Positions 52,699-61,025 are shown, numbered from the stretch's first letter. The stretch: 64,000 bases of DNA from a bacterium (GCA_905221545.1 CAJNDO010000010.1:5865-69864); one strand, 5' to 3'. Made by a program: numbers and translations. The notes: generated by a model from the letters alone, not told the origin.

Positions 52699-55035
52699 TT
52701 ATTTTCTGGCTTGATAACGACTGGTCAAGATGAAAATCACGGTAAAGACTAACATCATGACTCCATAAACAGGCAGTGTTTGTCCTGTTAATATCGAAAT
52801 CTCAAGTAGTTTTTGGATTCTTGGGAAGAGAGCTGTAGCTAGGAAGCCACCTACTGACCAGACAATCAAGAGTACACGCCAGAGAGTAAATGGCATGCAG
52901 GCTCTAAATACGGATAAGAAACCAATTGACCCCAAGAGATAATAGAGTAGAGTTGAGATTTCTAACTCAGACCAGCCTTGACTACTTCCAAATAGTTTCA
53001 CAAAAAGAACGCTGAACACGACCATCAGTGCGCTTGGTAGGGCACGAAGCATGGACCTTCTAAGGAAATTTGGCTCAACAGGCTTGATATTTCGCTCAAA
53101 AGTCAAAACGAATGGTGGGAAACCTTCCACGAACTGGTCAATCATGGTAATCTGAATCGGAATGAAAGGGAAAATCAAGATCCACTCAGACCTTCCTAGA
53201 AGGGCACTGGCGATACAGATGACTGCGAGCAAGAAAGAATAGATGGTCTTAATCAAGAAAATTGGTGCAATATGGGCAATGTTATTGACCACACGACGAC
53301 CTTCAAAGAGAATCTCAGGAACATCATTAAAGTCTGAGTTCAAAAGAACCAAATTGGCAATCTGACGGGTCGCAGGATCCCCTTCCGACATCACGATAGA
53401 ACAATCCGCCTCACGAAGAGCCAGGATATCATTGACCCCGTCCCCTGTCATAGCCGTTGTATGACCTGCTTTTTTCAGAGTTTGGATGATGAGTTTCTTT
53501 TGATGAGGGGAAACACGACCGAAAATAGCTGTCTCCTCAGCCATATCAACCAATTCCTCATCCGTTATTTTTGAACAGTCTACATAGCTACGATAGTCTG
53601 CAAAACCAGCCTTCTGGGCAATACTAGACACAGTAACTGGATTGTCACCAGAGATAATCTTGAGTCCCACTTCTTGAGAACGGAGATAGTCCAGCGTCTC
53701 TGCTGCTCCCTCTCGAATGGGGTCCAAGATTTCCAGCAAGGCCAGAGCCTGAATATCAGAAGGTTTCTGTGGTTTGTGATGGTCTAATTTCTCCTGACTG
53801 AGAGCTAAGACCAAGACACGTGACCCTCTCTCCAAGGCCTCTCTGGCTTCTGGAACTTCAGAGTCCAGCAACATCTCAGGCGCACCTAAGAAAACTGTCC
53901 CCAGACCTTCCAATTCCATGGCTCCCCACTTGCGGTCGCTTGAGAAAGGAAGATTAGAGATCATAGGGTAGGCTACCTGCCCTTGGAAACGCTGGCGAAT
54001 GGCTTGAGCTGTTGGATTCTTATCCTCACTATGGGCCATATAACTGGTCAAGATACTGGCAATAGCCTCTTCACCGTAAGTTTTCGTCAGTGGAAGAACA
54101 GCCTCCACCTGCATCTTTCCTTGGGTGATGGTGCCCGTCTTGTCCAGACAGAGCATATCCACGCGCGCCAAGGTCTCAACAGAATACATCTCCTGCACCA
54201 AGACCTTTTTCAAGCCCAGCTTAATAACCGCAGTCAAAAGCGAAGTGATGGTCAAAAGGGCGATTCCTTTAGGCAACATTCCCAAAAGGGCTGTAGATGA
54301 ATTTACAACGGACGACTTAAGAGGCAAGCCTTTTAAAAGCAAGGCTTCTAGCAAGAGAGCCAGGCCAAAGGGAATGATAATCTTCCCAGTAAAACCGGCT
54401 AGCTTGTCTAGCGATTTCATGATACGGGAGTTAATGGGTTTCACTGTCTTGGCTTCCAGCATGAGTTTGGCAGCATAATTGTCTGCCCCGACATGGTGGA
54501 CTTGAGCCAAAACGGATCCACTAGCTAAAAAACTTCCAGACAAAAGCAAGACATCAACTTCCTTTTGCACCAAATCACTCTCACCCGTCAACATGGCTTC
54601 ATTGACTTCCGCAAAGCCTTCCAAAACCAAGGCATCACTGGGAATCTGCTCCCCAGCAGACAAACGAATGACGTCTCCTAGCACCAATTCTTCAGGATTG
54701 AGGGCAACTTCCTGTCCATCACGAATGGTTTTGACCTTTTCCTTGGTCATGAGATTAAGCTTGTCCACCATGTGTTTGGCGCGTAGCTCGGTCACAATTC
54801 CAGAAAAAGCGTTAAAGCAGATAACAGCAAAGAAAACCAGATTGCTCCAAGCCTGCACAAAAGCTAGCGCCAAAGCAATGGCAAAGTTCAAAGCGTTAAA
54901 AAGGGTAAAGACATTTCGTTTAACGATTTGCCAAGTGCTGGTGCTGGCCGATGCGGTAAAATCATTGACCAAGCCCTTAGCCTGTCTTTCCTTGACTTCT
55001 CTTTGGGTTAATCCTATAATCTTATTTTTATCCAT
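52699..55035 (-). CDS. Cation-translocating P-type ATPase
   Basis: A 778-residue pump. The phosphorylated Asp is in LCLDKTGT, the TGES loop is in AMLTGESDLVQ, the KxxG-type nucleotide site is near SDRKWGAM, and the hinge is TGDGVNDILAL. About eight to ten membrane helices are present. No N-terminal heavy-metal-binding CxxC domain is seen, so it belongs to the calcium/magnesium-type branch. The exact ion is unknown. The start at 55035 (MDKNKIIGL) lies 7 nt from an extended -10, so the mRNA may be leaderless. Confidence 0.88.
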   Translation of the reverse strand: MDKNKIIGLTQREVKERQAKGLVNDFTASASTSTWQIVKRNVFTLFNALNFAIALALAFVQAWSNLVFFAVICFNAFSGIVTELRAKHMVDKLNLMTKEKVKTIRDGQEVALNPEELVLGDVIRLSAGEQIPSDALVLEGFAEVNEAMLTGESDLVQKEVDVLLLSGSFLASGSVLAQVHHVGADNYAAKLMLEAKTVKPINSRIMKSLDKLAGFTGKIIIPFGLALLLEALLLKGLPLKSSVVNSSTALLGMLPKGIALLTITSLLTAVIKLGLKKVLVQEMYSVETLARVDMLCLDKTGTITQGKMQVEAVLPLTKTYGEEAIASILTSYMAHSEDKNPTAQAIRQRFQGQVAYPMISNLPFSSDRKWGAMELEGLGTVFLGAPEMLLDSEVPEAREALERGSRVLVLALSQEKLDHHKPQKPSDIQALALLEILDPIREGAAETLDYLRSQEVGLKIISGDNPVTVSSIAQKAGFADYRSYVDCSKITDEELVDMAEETAIFGRVSPHQKKLIIQTLKKAGHTTAMTGDGVNDILALREADCSIVMSEGDPATRQIANLVLLNSDFNDVPEILFEGRRVVNNIAHIAPIFLIKTIYSFLLAVICIASALLGRSEWILIFPFIPIQITMIDQFVEGFPPFVLTFERNIKPVEPNFLRRSMLRALPSALMVVFSVLFVKLFGSSQGWSELEISTLLYYLLGSIGFLSVFRACMPFTLWRVLLIVWSVGGFLATALFPRIQKLLEISILTGQTLPVYGVMMLVFTVIFILTSRYQARK

Positions 55036-55042
55036 AAATTCT

Positions 55043-55051
55043 ATCATATCA
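55043..55051 (-). promoter_or_regulatory. Extended -10 promoter giving a leaderless P-type ATPase mRNA
   Basis: Minus-strand TGATATGAT with hexamer at 55043-55048; 7 nt to the ATG at 55035. There is no ribosome-binding site in between. Confidence 0.55.
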
Positions 55052-55131
55052 TTTTTTCTAAAAGAATTCTAATCTCATCCCAAATATGCACCTAGTCAAG
55101 GGAAAAGTTTGCCAGCCCTCCTTTGATAAGG

Positions 55132-55137
55132 TATAAT
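55132..55137 (+). promoter_or_regulatory. plsC -10 element
   Basis: TATAAT, with TTTGCC about 18 bp upstream. The leader is about 27 nt with an AAGGAG site, unlike the leaderless divergent ATPase gene. Confidence 0.55.
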
Positions 55138-55170
55138 AATAATAACAAGAAAAGAATCGAAGGAGATCGC

Positions 55171-55920
55171 ATGTTTTATACTTATTTACGTGGATTGGTC
55201 GTCTTGCTCCTATGGTCCATCAATGGCAATGCCCACTATCATAATACTGATAAAATTCCTAATCAAGATGAAAATTATATCCTGGTTGCGCCTCACCGCA
55301 CCTGGTGGGATCCAGTTTATATGGCCTTTGCGACTAAGCCAAAACAATTCATCTTTATGGCCAAAAAAGAACTCTTTACTAACCGTATCTTTGGTTGGTG
55401 GATTCGTATGTGTGGTGCCTTTCCCATCGACCGTGAAAATCCAAGCGCTTCAGCCATCAAATATCCTATCAATGTCCTCAAAAAAAGTGACCGCTCCCTC
55501 ATCATGTTTCCAAGTGGAAGCCGTCACTCCAACGATGTCAAGGGTGGAGTTGCCTTAATTGCCAAAATGGCCAAGGTCCGTATCATGCCGGTTACCTACA
55601 CAGGTCCTATGACTTTGAAGGGTTTGGTTAGCCGTGAACGTGTCGATATGAACTTTGGAAATCCAATCGATATCTCAGACATCAAGAAAATGAATAATGA
55701 AGGCATTGAAACAGTCGCCAATCGTATCCAAACAGAATTCCAACGCCTGGACCAAGAAACCAAACAATGGCACAATGATAAAAAACCAAACCCACTCTGG
55801 TGGTTTATCCGCATCCCTGCCCTCATCCTTGCAATTATCCTCGCTATCCTAACCATCATCTTTAGCTTTATCGCAAGCTTCGTCTGGAATCCAGATAAGA
55901 AAAGAGAGGCTCTTGGTTAA
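55171..55920 (+). CDS. plsC: 1-acyl-sn-glycerol-3-phosphate acyltransferase
   Basis: A 249-residue membrane-associated enzyme that acylates lysophosphatidate to phosphatidate in phospholipid synthesis. The catalytic HX4D motif is in APHRTWWDP, and the second motif (FPSGSR) is the EGTR equivalent. A C-terminal membrane helix (IPALILAIILAILTIIF) is present. The start at 55171 (MFYTYLRG) follows an AAGGAG site; the longer frame lacks one. Confidence 0.92.
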   Translation: MFYTYLRGLVVLLLWSINGNAHYHNTDKIPNQDENYILVAPHRTWWDPVYMAFATKPKQFIFMAKKELFTNRIFGWWIRMCGAFPIDRENPSASAIKYPINVLKKSDRSLIMFPSGSRHSNDVKGGVALIAKMAKVRIMPVTYTGPMTLKGLVSRERVDMNFGNPIDISDIKKMNNEGIETVANRIQTEFQRLDQETKQWHNDKKPNPLWWFIRIPALILAIILAILTIIFSFIASFVWNPDKKREALG

Positions 55921-55932
55921 AAAATACAACAA

Positions 55933-55954
55933 TCCCTTGGCAAAAGCCAAGGGA
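55933..55954. terminator. Bidirectional terminator between plsC and the esterase gene
   Basis: TCCCTTGGC (55933-55941) and GCCAAGGGA (55946-55954) form a perfect 9-bp stem with an AAAA loop. Confidence 0.9.
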
Positions 55955-55962
55955 TAAATCTT

Positions 55963-56655
55963 TTATTCGATTTTCCATTTTTGGGCCAACCAGCTGGAAA
56001 AAGCTAGGAATCGTTCAGCTACTTGTTCATGGTGTCCATAAGGATCAAAGACAAAATGGCCGTTCGGATAGCATTTCTGAAGACTGGTATGGATCTGCTC
56101 AGCATAGGCTGGTGCTTGAGCCAAGCGATTAGTATGGTGTGCTCCTTCTGTTTGACCATTCTGTAAATACAGCAAACAGTCCAAATTTTTCACCTTTTCT
56201 TCCCTACAATAAGTCACAAAATCAGGATACCAAAAGGAACCGCAGATTGAAAAGACACAGGAAATCTTGTCAAAGCTGAAAAGACTGTAGACTGCCGCCA
56301 AACCACCTAGTGAATACCCTCCATAAGCAAGGCGAGTTTCGTCCAGGCGATAAAGCGACTGCAGCTTGTCTAAAAGACCTCCAAATAAATAATCATGATA
56401 GACATTTGCCTGACCGCCAAAATCTGGAGCCCCATCTCTCAGAGCAGCTGCTTTCCAAGGAGTGTAGTCATCTAGGCGATTTTTAGAGGTCAAGCCCACT
56501 AAAATCACAGATTCTGAAAGTGAAGCTAGGAAATCCAAGTTCCCATCATTCAAGAGAATCGCTGGATAGATTTGATTGGGATCATAGGTTGAAGGCAGGC
56601 TGACCTTGACTTGGATTCCTTCCCAATCAAACTCATTATTTATTGATAAAGTCAT
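55963..56655 (-). CDS. Siderophore-esterase-like alpha/beta-hydrolase
   Basis: A 230-residue cytoplasmic esterase of the Fes/IroE/BesA-like (esterase D) type. The nucleophile is in GGYSLGGLAAVY (about residue 117), the oxyanion region is ILLNDGNLDF near the N-terminus, and the catalytic His is probably in DPYGHHEQVAERF near the end. Such enzymes hydrolyse ester bonds of iron-loaded catecholate siderophores after import, releasing iron. Start 56655 (MTLSINN) overlaps the substrate-binding-protein gene by 20 nt, tying it to the importer. No secretion signal is seen. The exact siderophore is unknown. Confidence 0.78.
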   Translation of the reverse strand: MTLSINNEFDWEGIQVKVSLPSTYDPNQIYPAILLNDGNLDFLASLSESVILVGLTSKNRLDDYTPWKAAALRDGAPDFGGQANVYHDYLFGGLLDKLQSLYRLDETRLAYGGYSLGGLAAVYSLFSFDKISCVFSICGSFWYPDFVTYCREEKVKNLDCLLYLQNGQTEGAHHTNRLAQAPAYAEQIHTSLQKCYPNGHFVFDPYGHHEQVAERFLAFSSWLAQKWKIE

Positions 56656-57646
56656 TGATTTTCTCAAGGGAATCAATCACTGCTGGACCATAATCCATCA
56701 ACTCATCGTAAGAGATAGTCATGATTTTTTGATTCTTAATAGCAGGAACACCTTCCAAAACAGCATTTGCCTTCATCAACTCTACAGCGCTGGCATCCAA
56801 TTTTTTATTGCGGTCGCTGGTTACATAGATAATCAACTCAGGATCCATTGACACAAGATTTTCCAAGGTCAAGCCTGATGTCCCCGTAGCAACGTTTGTA
56901 TAACCAAGTTGATTCAACAAGCTCTCTTGCAAAGCAGACTTGTAAGCGCCGAAGGTTTGATCATTATAAGCAACCATAATCAAAGCCTTTTTCTTTTCAC
57001 CTTGGCTTGCTGGATTTGCTTTCTTAACAGCGTCAATTTTAGTTTGTAATTGGGCTGCGTATTCATTGGCCTTGTCCTGAACATTAAAAATCATTCCAAG
57101 ATTTTTGACATCTTCTACGATATTCCCCAAATCTTGCTGAATCGTTGAGAGAGAAGCTTTTTGCGTATAGACTGGGATTTTGTTTTCATTCCAAGTGCTA
57201 ACTGTCCCCAAGGATTTTTCAGAAAACATCATGTTTCGACCCATCACAGCATCTGGTTCATAAGAAAGGACTGTCTCTTGTGAGACTGTTTTTTTATCCC
57301 CAATTTGAGGAATCGTCGCAATCGCGTCCTTGTATTTGTCTGTTACAGCATTGTCAGGGTTGAGCATGCCAGCAATTTTATCTTTCAAACCTAGTTCCAA
57401 TAAGATTTCAGTAGTTGAAAGATTGTTGGTGATCACTTTTTCAGGTGCCTTGTCAAAAACTTGTTCGACTTCATTTCCTTTAGCGTCATAGGTTTTGACC
57501 GTTAACGGATAAGTCGTCTCTGCGCTTGCCTTTTGACTTGTTTCTGTGCTAGATTGTGTGGTAGCTTTTTCTGTAGTAGTATTGCCACAAGCTGCCATGG
57601 TTAAGGTAGCTACTGTTACCAGTAAAATACTGAGTGTTTTTTTCAT
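56636..57646 (-). CDS. Iron-siderophore ABC transporter substrate-binding lipoprotein
   Basis: A 336-residue lipoprotein. The lipobox is LTMAAC with Cys at about 20, followed by a Ser/Thr linker and a FhuD/FepB-type helical-backbone binding fold (VITNNLSTTEILLELGLKDK, EPDAVMG, ELIIYVTSDRN). It should capture ferric siderophore or haem-type iron at the outer face of the membrane. It lies third in the permease-ATPase-binding protein-esterase operon. Confidence 0.9.
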   Translation of the reverse strand: MKKTLSILLVTVATLTMAACGNTTTEKATTQSSTETSQKASAETTYPLTVKTYDAKGNEVEQVFDKAPEKVITNNLSTTEILLELGLKDKIAGMLNPDNAVTDKYKDAIATIPQIGDKKTVSQETVLSYEPDAVMGRNMMFSEKSLGTVSTWNENKIPVYTQKASLSTIQQDLGNIVEDVKNLGMIFNVQDKANEYAAQLQTKIDAVKKANPASQGEKKKALIMVAYNDQTFGAYKSALQESLLNQLGYTNVATGTSGLTLENLVSMDPELIIYVTSDRNKKLDASAVELMKANAVLEGVPAIKNQKIMTISYDELMDYGPAVIDSLEKINDFINK

Positions 57647-57665
57647 CTTGTTTTCCTTTTCATTC

Positions 57666-58421
57666 TTATAAATAGTGAATCATAGCTTGCTGATCCTCGG
57701 TCCAAGTAACCTGACTTTGAACTCCGTATACAGTTTGTAATGACTCAGGGGTGATGGCCTCCTTTGGAGTCCCTTGGTAAAGGATTTCCCCCTCTTTCAT
57801 CAGATAGAGATAATCCGAATAGCGACAAGCAAGTTGAATATCATGCAGGACAGCTAGAACATTGACCTTGAGCTCCTTCACAATGGCCAACAAGTCTAGC
57901 TGATACTTGATATCCAGGTGATTGGTTGGTTCGTCCAAGAGCAAGAGAGTCGGTTCTTGTGCCAAGGCACGGGCTAGTAAGACTCGCTGTTTCTCTCCCC
58001 CTGACAGAGACGAATAGAGACGAGTCTTCTTCTCTAGCATATCTACCTTGACGAGAGCATCTTGAACAAGGGCATAATCTCTTTCCTTTTCCTTCTGTAA
58101 AAAAGAGAGGTGGGGAGTTCTTCCTAGCAAGACGATTTCCTCAACTGTACAATCAAACTGCAATTGATTAAACTGGGTGACAACTGCCATTTGCTTGGCT
58201 GTTTCTTTGAGTGACCAATGCTCCAGCGGTTTTCCATCTAGGCTTATCAAGCCTTTGTCCGCCCTTTCCTGACGATAGAGGAGTTTAAGCAGGCTGGTTT
58301 TTCCACTTCCATTTGGCCCTAGTATCGTGTGAAATTGATGCCCCTCAACCTTAAGAGAAACTCCTTTTAAGATTTTTTTCTCTCCTATTCCAAAGTGAAT
58401 ATCCTGACAAATCAAGTCCAT
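57666..58421 (-). CDS. Iron-siderophore ABC transporter ATP-binding protein (FhuC/FecE type)
   Basis: A 251-residue ATPase with Walker A GPNGSGKTS, signature LSGGEKQRVLLARAL, Walker B LLLLDEPTNHLD and switch AVLHDI. It drives the permease encoded just upstream, whose stop it almost touches (1 bp). The specificity of the family is for iron complexes or cobalamin; the neighbours favour iron-siderophore. Confidence 0.92.
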   Translation of the reverse strand: MDLICQDIHFGIGEKKILKGVSLKVEGHQFHTILGPNGSGKTSLLKLLYRQERADKGLISLDGKPLEHWSLKETAKQMAVVTQFNQLQFDCTVEEIVLLGRTPHLSFLQKEKERDYALVQDALVKVDMLEKKTRLYSSLSGGEKQRVLLARALAQEPTLLLLDEPTNHLDIKYQLDLLAIVKELKVNVLAVLHDIQLACRYSDYLYLMKEGEILYQGTPKEAITPESLQTVYGVQSQVTWTEDQQAMIHYL

Positions 58422-58422
58422 A

Positions 58423-59469
58423 TCAGGCCCTCACCTCCCTTCGCCTACCTCCAACAATGTAGATAAAGAAGGGAGCACCTACTAAGGCTGTGAAAATACC
58501 AATTGGCAGCTCAGCATTTTGAATAATGACACGAGAGAGTACATCTGCCCAGATAACGAAAAGGGCACCTAGTAAAGTCGCAACAGGAAAAAGCCTCTTG
58601 TAATTCGTTCCTACTAACCCTCGAGCTAAATGTGGAGTAATCAGACCGACAAATCCAATAATCCCACAGGTTGCCACTAAGACTGCTGTCAGCACAGCTA
58701 CCATAGTCACATAAAGATACCAATAGAAGCGCAAGTGAATCCCCAAAGTTAAAGCAGCCTCATCTCCCATCATCATCGCATTGAAAACACGATACTGAGT
58801 AGAGAAAAATAGAAAAGCTATTCCTACTACTATAGTTGGCAGGACCAAGTCTGCCCAGGAAGTCCCAGCGAGCGAGCCCATGGTCCAAAACTTAATGGTC
58901 ATCACACTATCCGCATTAGCGCCAACTGAGATAATAAAGTTTGAAAAAGCCAGAAAGAGAGCATTGACAACCGTTCCTGATAAGATCAGACTAGAAGTCG
59001 TCATCCTTCCCTGCATAGAGGCAATGATAAGGACAGCAATTGTTGCCAAAATAGCTCCAAGAAAAGCGCCAAGGCTAATCATCACTTTTAAACCAAGAAT
59101 GATGCTCAAGGTTGCCCCTAGAGTTGCACCCGCAGATATTCCTAAGACATAAGGCTCTGCGATGGGATTGTTCACTGTAGACTGCATCACGCTACCACAC
59201 ATAGAAAGACCAGCCCCAACTATCAAGCCTAACAATACTCGGGGGAATCTCATGTTCCATACAATGGCAAGAGTAGACTTGGAAACCTCTCCTATCTCAA
59301 GAGGAAATCCCAACCTGCTCAAAATAATCCGATAGGTATCGCTTAGATGAATCGCAACGGATCCCATTGAAACAGCTAAAAAGAGGGAAATTCCTAAAAC
59401 ACCTAGTAAAATACCTAAAAGCAATACAAATTTCAGGTCCTGTCGGCTTCCAGAAAATTTGGAAAGCAT
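58423..59469 (-). CDS. Iron-siderophore ABC transporter permease (FecCD family)
   Basis: A 348-residue membrane protein with about ten helices and the FecCD signatures (FRLPRVLLGLIVGAGL-like element, AEPYVLGISAGATLGA, GFVGLITPHLARGLVG). Only one permease gene is present, so it probably acts as a homodimer. It is the first gene of the operon; a GGAGG site precedes the ATG. A palindromic site covers its -10, so repression by an iron regulator is expected. Confidence 0.92.
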   Translation of the reverse strand: MLSKFSGSRQDLKFVLLLGILLGVLGISLFLAVSMGSVAIHLSDTYRIILSRLGFPLEIGEVSKSTLAIVWNMRFPRVLLGLIVGAGLSMCGSVMQSTVNNPIAEPYVLGISAGATLGATLSIILGLKVMISLGAFLGAILATIAVLIIASMQGRMTTSSLILSGTVVNALFLAFSNFIISVGANADSVMTIKFWTMGSLAGTSWADLVLPTIVVGIAFLFFSTQYRVFNAMMMGDEAALTLGIHLRFYWYLYVTMVAVLTAVLVATCGIIGFVGLITPHLARGLVGTNYKRLFPVATLLGALFVIWADVLSRVIIQNAELPIGIFTALVGAPFFIYIVGGRRREVRA

Positions 59470-59513
59470 GCAAACCTCCTTTGATAGAATATTAAAAATT
59501 TAGAAAATTCTCA

Positions 59514-59547
59514 TGAAAAGTATACCATATTTTCAACTAGGTAACAA
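59514..59547 (-). promoter_or_regulatory. Promoter and candidate operator of the iron-siderophore operon
   Basis: Minus-strand TTGTTA (59542-59547), 17-bp spacer, TATACT (59519-59524) with extended TGG. The -10 lies inside a 22-bp imperfect palindrome at 59514-59535 with TGAAAA/TTTTCA ends. Confidence 0.65.
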
Positions 59548-59567
59548 GCTGAGAAAAATGAATATAG

Positions 59568-59665
59568 TTGATTTTGCAGCGCTAGGAACCGTAACCAAAG
59601 ATAATACTTGAGTATATCGAGGTAAAGTGACAACATAAAAAGCCCTCTGAAGTCAGAGAGCTGAT
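59568..59665. repeat. Direct repeat left of cadD, with its terminator
   Basis: About 95 bp related by roughly 85% to 60549-60650. Shared parts include GCTAGGAAC, TACTTGAG, GGTGACAAC-like and AAAAAGCCCTCTGA. It ends in a hairpin (59640-59662) that is the cadD terminator on the minus strand. Confidence 0.75.
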
Positions 59666-59702
59666 TTGAGCTTGGGCTAAAATCCTAGTGAAACAAAAAA
59701 AT

Positions 59703-60314
59703 CTACACGGTCAGAAAAGTCTCTATCGTGCCATTTTCATACATGATGTATAGTCCAAGTAGAATGAATACTAAGGGCACAATGATTCGCTCATATTTTT
59801 CAATTGTCTCGAATATTAAGGGAATAGAGGATAACACCCGACTAATCTCGCATAAGATAATTATGCCGATTACAAACACAAGCAAGGCCACGAGGGTCTG
59901 TGACCAATCTAATGAAGCAAAATAAGGTATATAGATACCTAAATTATCTCCGCCAGACGCAATTGTCAGCAATGTAACTGTCCAAAACAGTTGATTTGCC
60001 TTGCTTTGTTCTAATCTTTCAATAATTTCTTCCTCTTCTTCCTCACCTTCTCCAACAATTGCAAATCGAATCCCTAAATAGATAGGGATTAAACCAAGCA
60101 ATCCAACCATCCATTCTTCAGGCACGAAATTAACGACATAAGCAGCAACTAAACTCGCCCCTACAAGTAAGCCTGTGCCTAGATATTGCCCCGCATAAAT
60201 ATGCCATTTTTGTTTATTCTGTGATAGCTGTGCAAATAAAATAAATAAAATAATTAAATAATCGATACTGGTGGAAATATAAACACCAATAGCAGATATG
60301 ATTGTCTGTCCCAT
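59703..60314 (-). CDS. cadD: CadD-type cadmium resistance transporter
   Basis: A 203-residue membrane protein with about six helices in two groups, separated by an acidic cytoplasmic loop containing GEGEEEEEEIIERL. It matches the CadD family (LysE-like) that exports Cd2+. An AGGAGG site lies before the start. A short cysteine-bearing ORF (60345-60419) and a palindromic operator precede it. It is flanked on both sides by similar terminator repeats. It lies between rpsO and the siderophore operon. Confidence 0.88.
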   Translation of the reverse strand: MGQTIISAIGVYISTSIDYLIILFILFAQLSQNKQKWHIYAGQYLGTGLLVGASLVAAYVVNFVPEEWMVGLLGLIPIYLGIRFAIVGEGEEEEEEIIERLEQSKANQLFWTVTLLTIASGGDNLGIYIPYFASLDWSQTLVALLVFVIGIIILCEISRVLSSIPLIFETIEKYERIIVPLVFILLGLYIMYENGTIETFLTV

Positions 60315-60344
60315 AAAAAACCTCCTGTATTGGTCAGTAATAAA

Positions 60345-60419
60345 TCAGCAGATTTTAGGAGAGCACAGACACATTAATTTAGCTATCGCTAGTGGGTAAT
60401 TTCGAACATAGGAAAGCAT
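60345..60419 (-). CDS. Leader ORF of cadD with CxC...C end, 24 codons
   Basis: Starts MLSYVRNYPLAIAKLM and ends CLCSPKIC, then TGA. The start has a strong GGAGGAG site 5 nt upstream, much better than expected for a chance ORF. Three cysteines lie in the last nine residues. It lies in the cadD mRNA leader (predicted start near 60481) and ends 30 nt before cadD. This could be a metal-responsive leader peptide or a small metal-binding protein. Nothing in the sequence proves translation. Confidence 0.5.
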   Translation of the reverse strand: MLSYVRNYPLAIAKLMCLCSPKIC

Positions 60420-60483
60420 TTTACTCCTCCTCAAAACGTAGTTACAAAGTAATTTCTAACTGGAATTCGGTGACTACTTCCAT

Positions 60484-60519
60484 GTAAAGTATAACATACT
60501 ATACTTTACTTCGTAAAGT
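60484..60519 (-). promoter_or_regulatory. cadD promoter with triple-half-site operator
   Basis: Arms GTAAAGTATA (60484-60493) and TATACTTTAC (60500-60509) are a perfect 10-bp inverted repeat. A further GTAAAGT (60513-60519) adds a third half-site. The -10 TATACT (minus strand, 60488-60493, extended TGT) is inside the palindrome. Confidence 0.65.
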
Positions 60520-60548
60520 GTGGGCTCTCCGAAGGGAGAAGATCTGGT

Positions 60549-60650
60549 TTATTTTACCTTACAGTGCTAGGAACTGTAACCGAAGATTATACTTGAGCAT
60601 ACTAAGGTAAGGTGACAACGTAAAAAGCCCTCTGAAAATCAGAGAGCTCC
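60549..60650. repeat. Direct repeat right of cadD, with the rpsO terminator
   Basis: Partner of the repeat at 59568-59665. It ends in the rpsO terminator (AGCTCTCTGA...TCAGAGGGCTTTTT, 60624-60648 on the minus strand). Confidence 0.75.
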
Positions 60651-60663
60651 AGTCTTGCTGGAT

Positions 60664-60750
60664 AAACCGTTTATAGACTAGCGACGAGGCGAAGATTGTA
60701 CTAATGGTACATCGAGCCGAAGCCAACGAAGTATAGAAACGGTTTAGACG
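60664..60750. repeat. Long inverted repeat just after the rpsO stop codon
   Basis: Terminal arms TAAACCGTTT and AAACGGTTTA are exact complements. The centre holds a perfect TGTAC/GTACA hairpin. The sequence in between is only partly paired. The inner left part (CGTCGCTAGTC...TAAAC on the minus strand) also resembles the end of rpsO. Confidence 0.6.
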
Positions 60751-60755
60751 CAAGA

Positions 60756-61025
60756 TTAGCGACGAAGTCCTAGAGAGTTGATTAACTCACGGTAACGGTT
60801 AACGTCGTTTTTACGCAAGTATGCAAGCAAGTTACGACGGCGACCGATTTTCTTCATCAATCCACGGTAAGTAGCGTGGTCTTTTTTGTGTTGTTTGATG
60901 TGTTCGTTAAGGTGGTTGATTTCCCAAGTAAGGACAGCGACTTGAACCTCTACTGAACCTGTATCACCTTCGTGACGTGCATATTGTGCGATGATTTCAT
61001 TTTTTTTCTCTTTTGAGATTGCCAT
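60756..61025 (-). CDS. rpsO: 30S ribosomal protein S15
   Basis: An 89-residue small-subunit protein that binds the central domain of 16S rRNA. It shows the S15 family features [13 protein letters not shown], the HLKKHKKD-like [15 protein letters not shown], and the C-terminal [17 protein letters not shown]. An AAGGAG site precedes the start. Its leader (61026-61115) can fold (ACAGG...CCTGT) and may carry an S15 autoregulatory site, as in other bacteria. Confidence 0.97.
   Translation of the reverse strand: MAISKEKKNEIIAQYARHEGDTGSVEVQVAVLTWEINHLNEHIKQHKKDHATYRGLMKKIGRRRNLLAYLRKNDVNRYRELINSLGLRR

Noticed and set aside
60559..60753. 64-codon minus-strand frame after rpsO
   Set aside because: It crosses the rpsO terminator and inverted repeat, with no ribosome-binding site.
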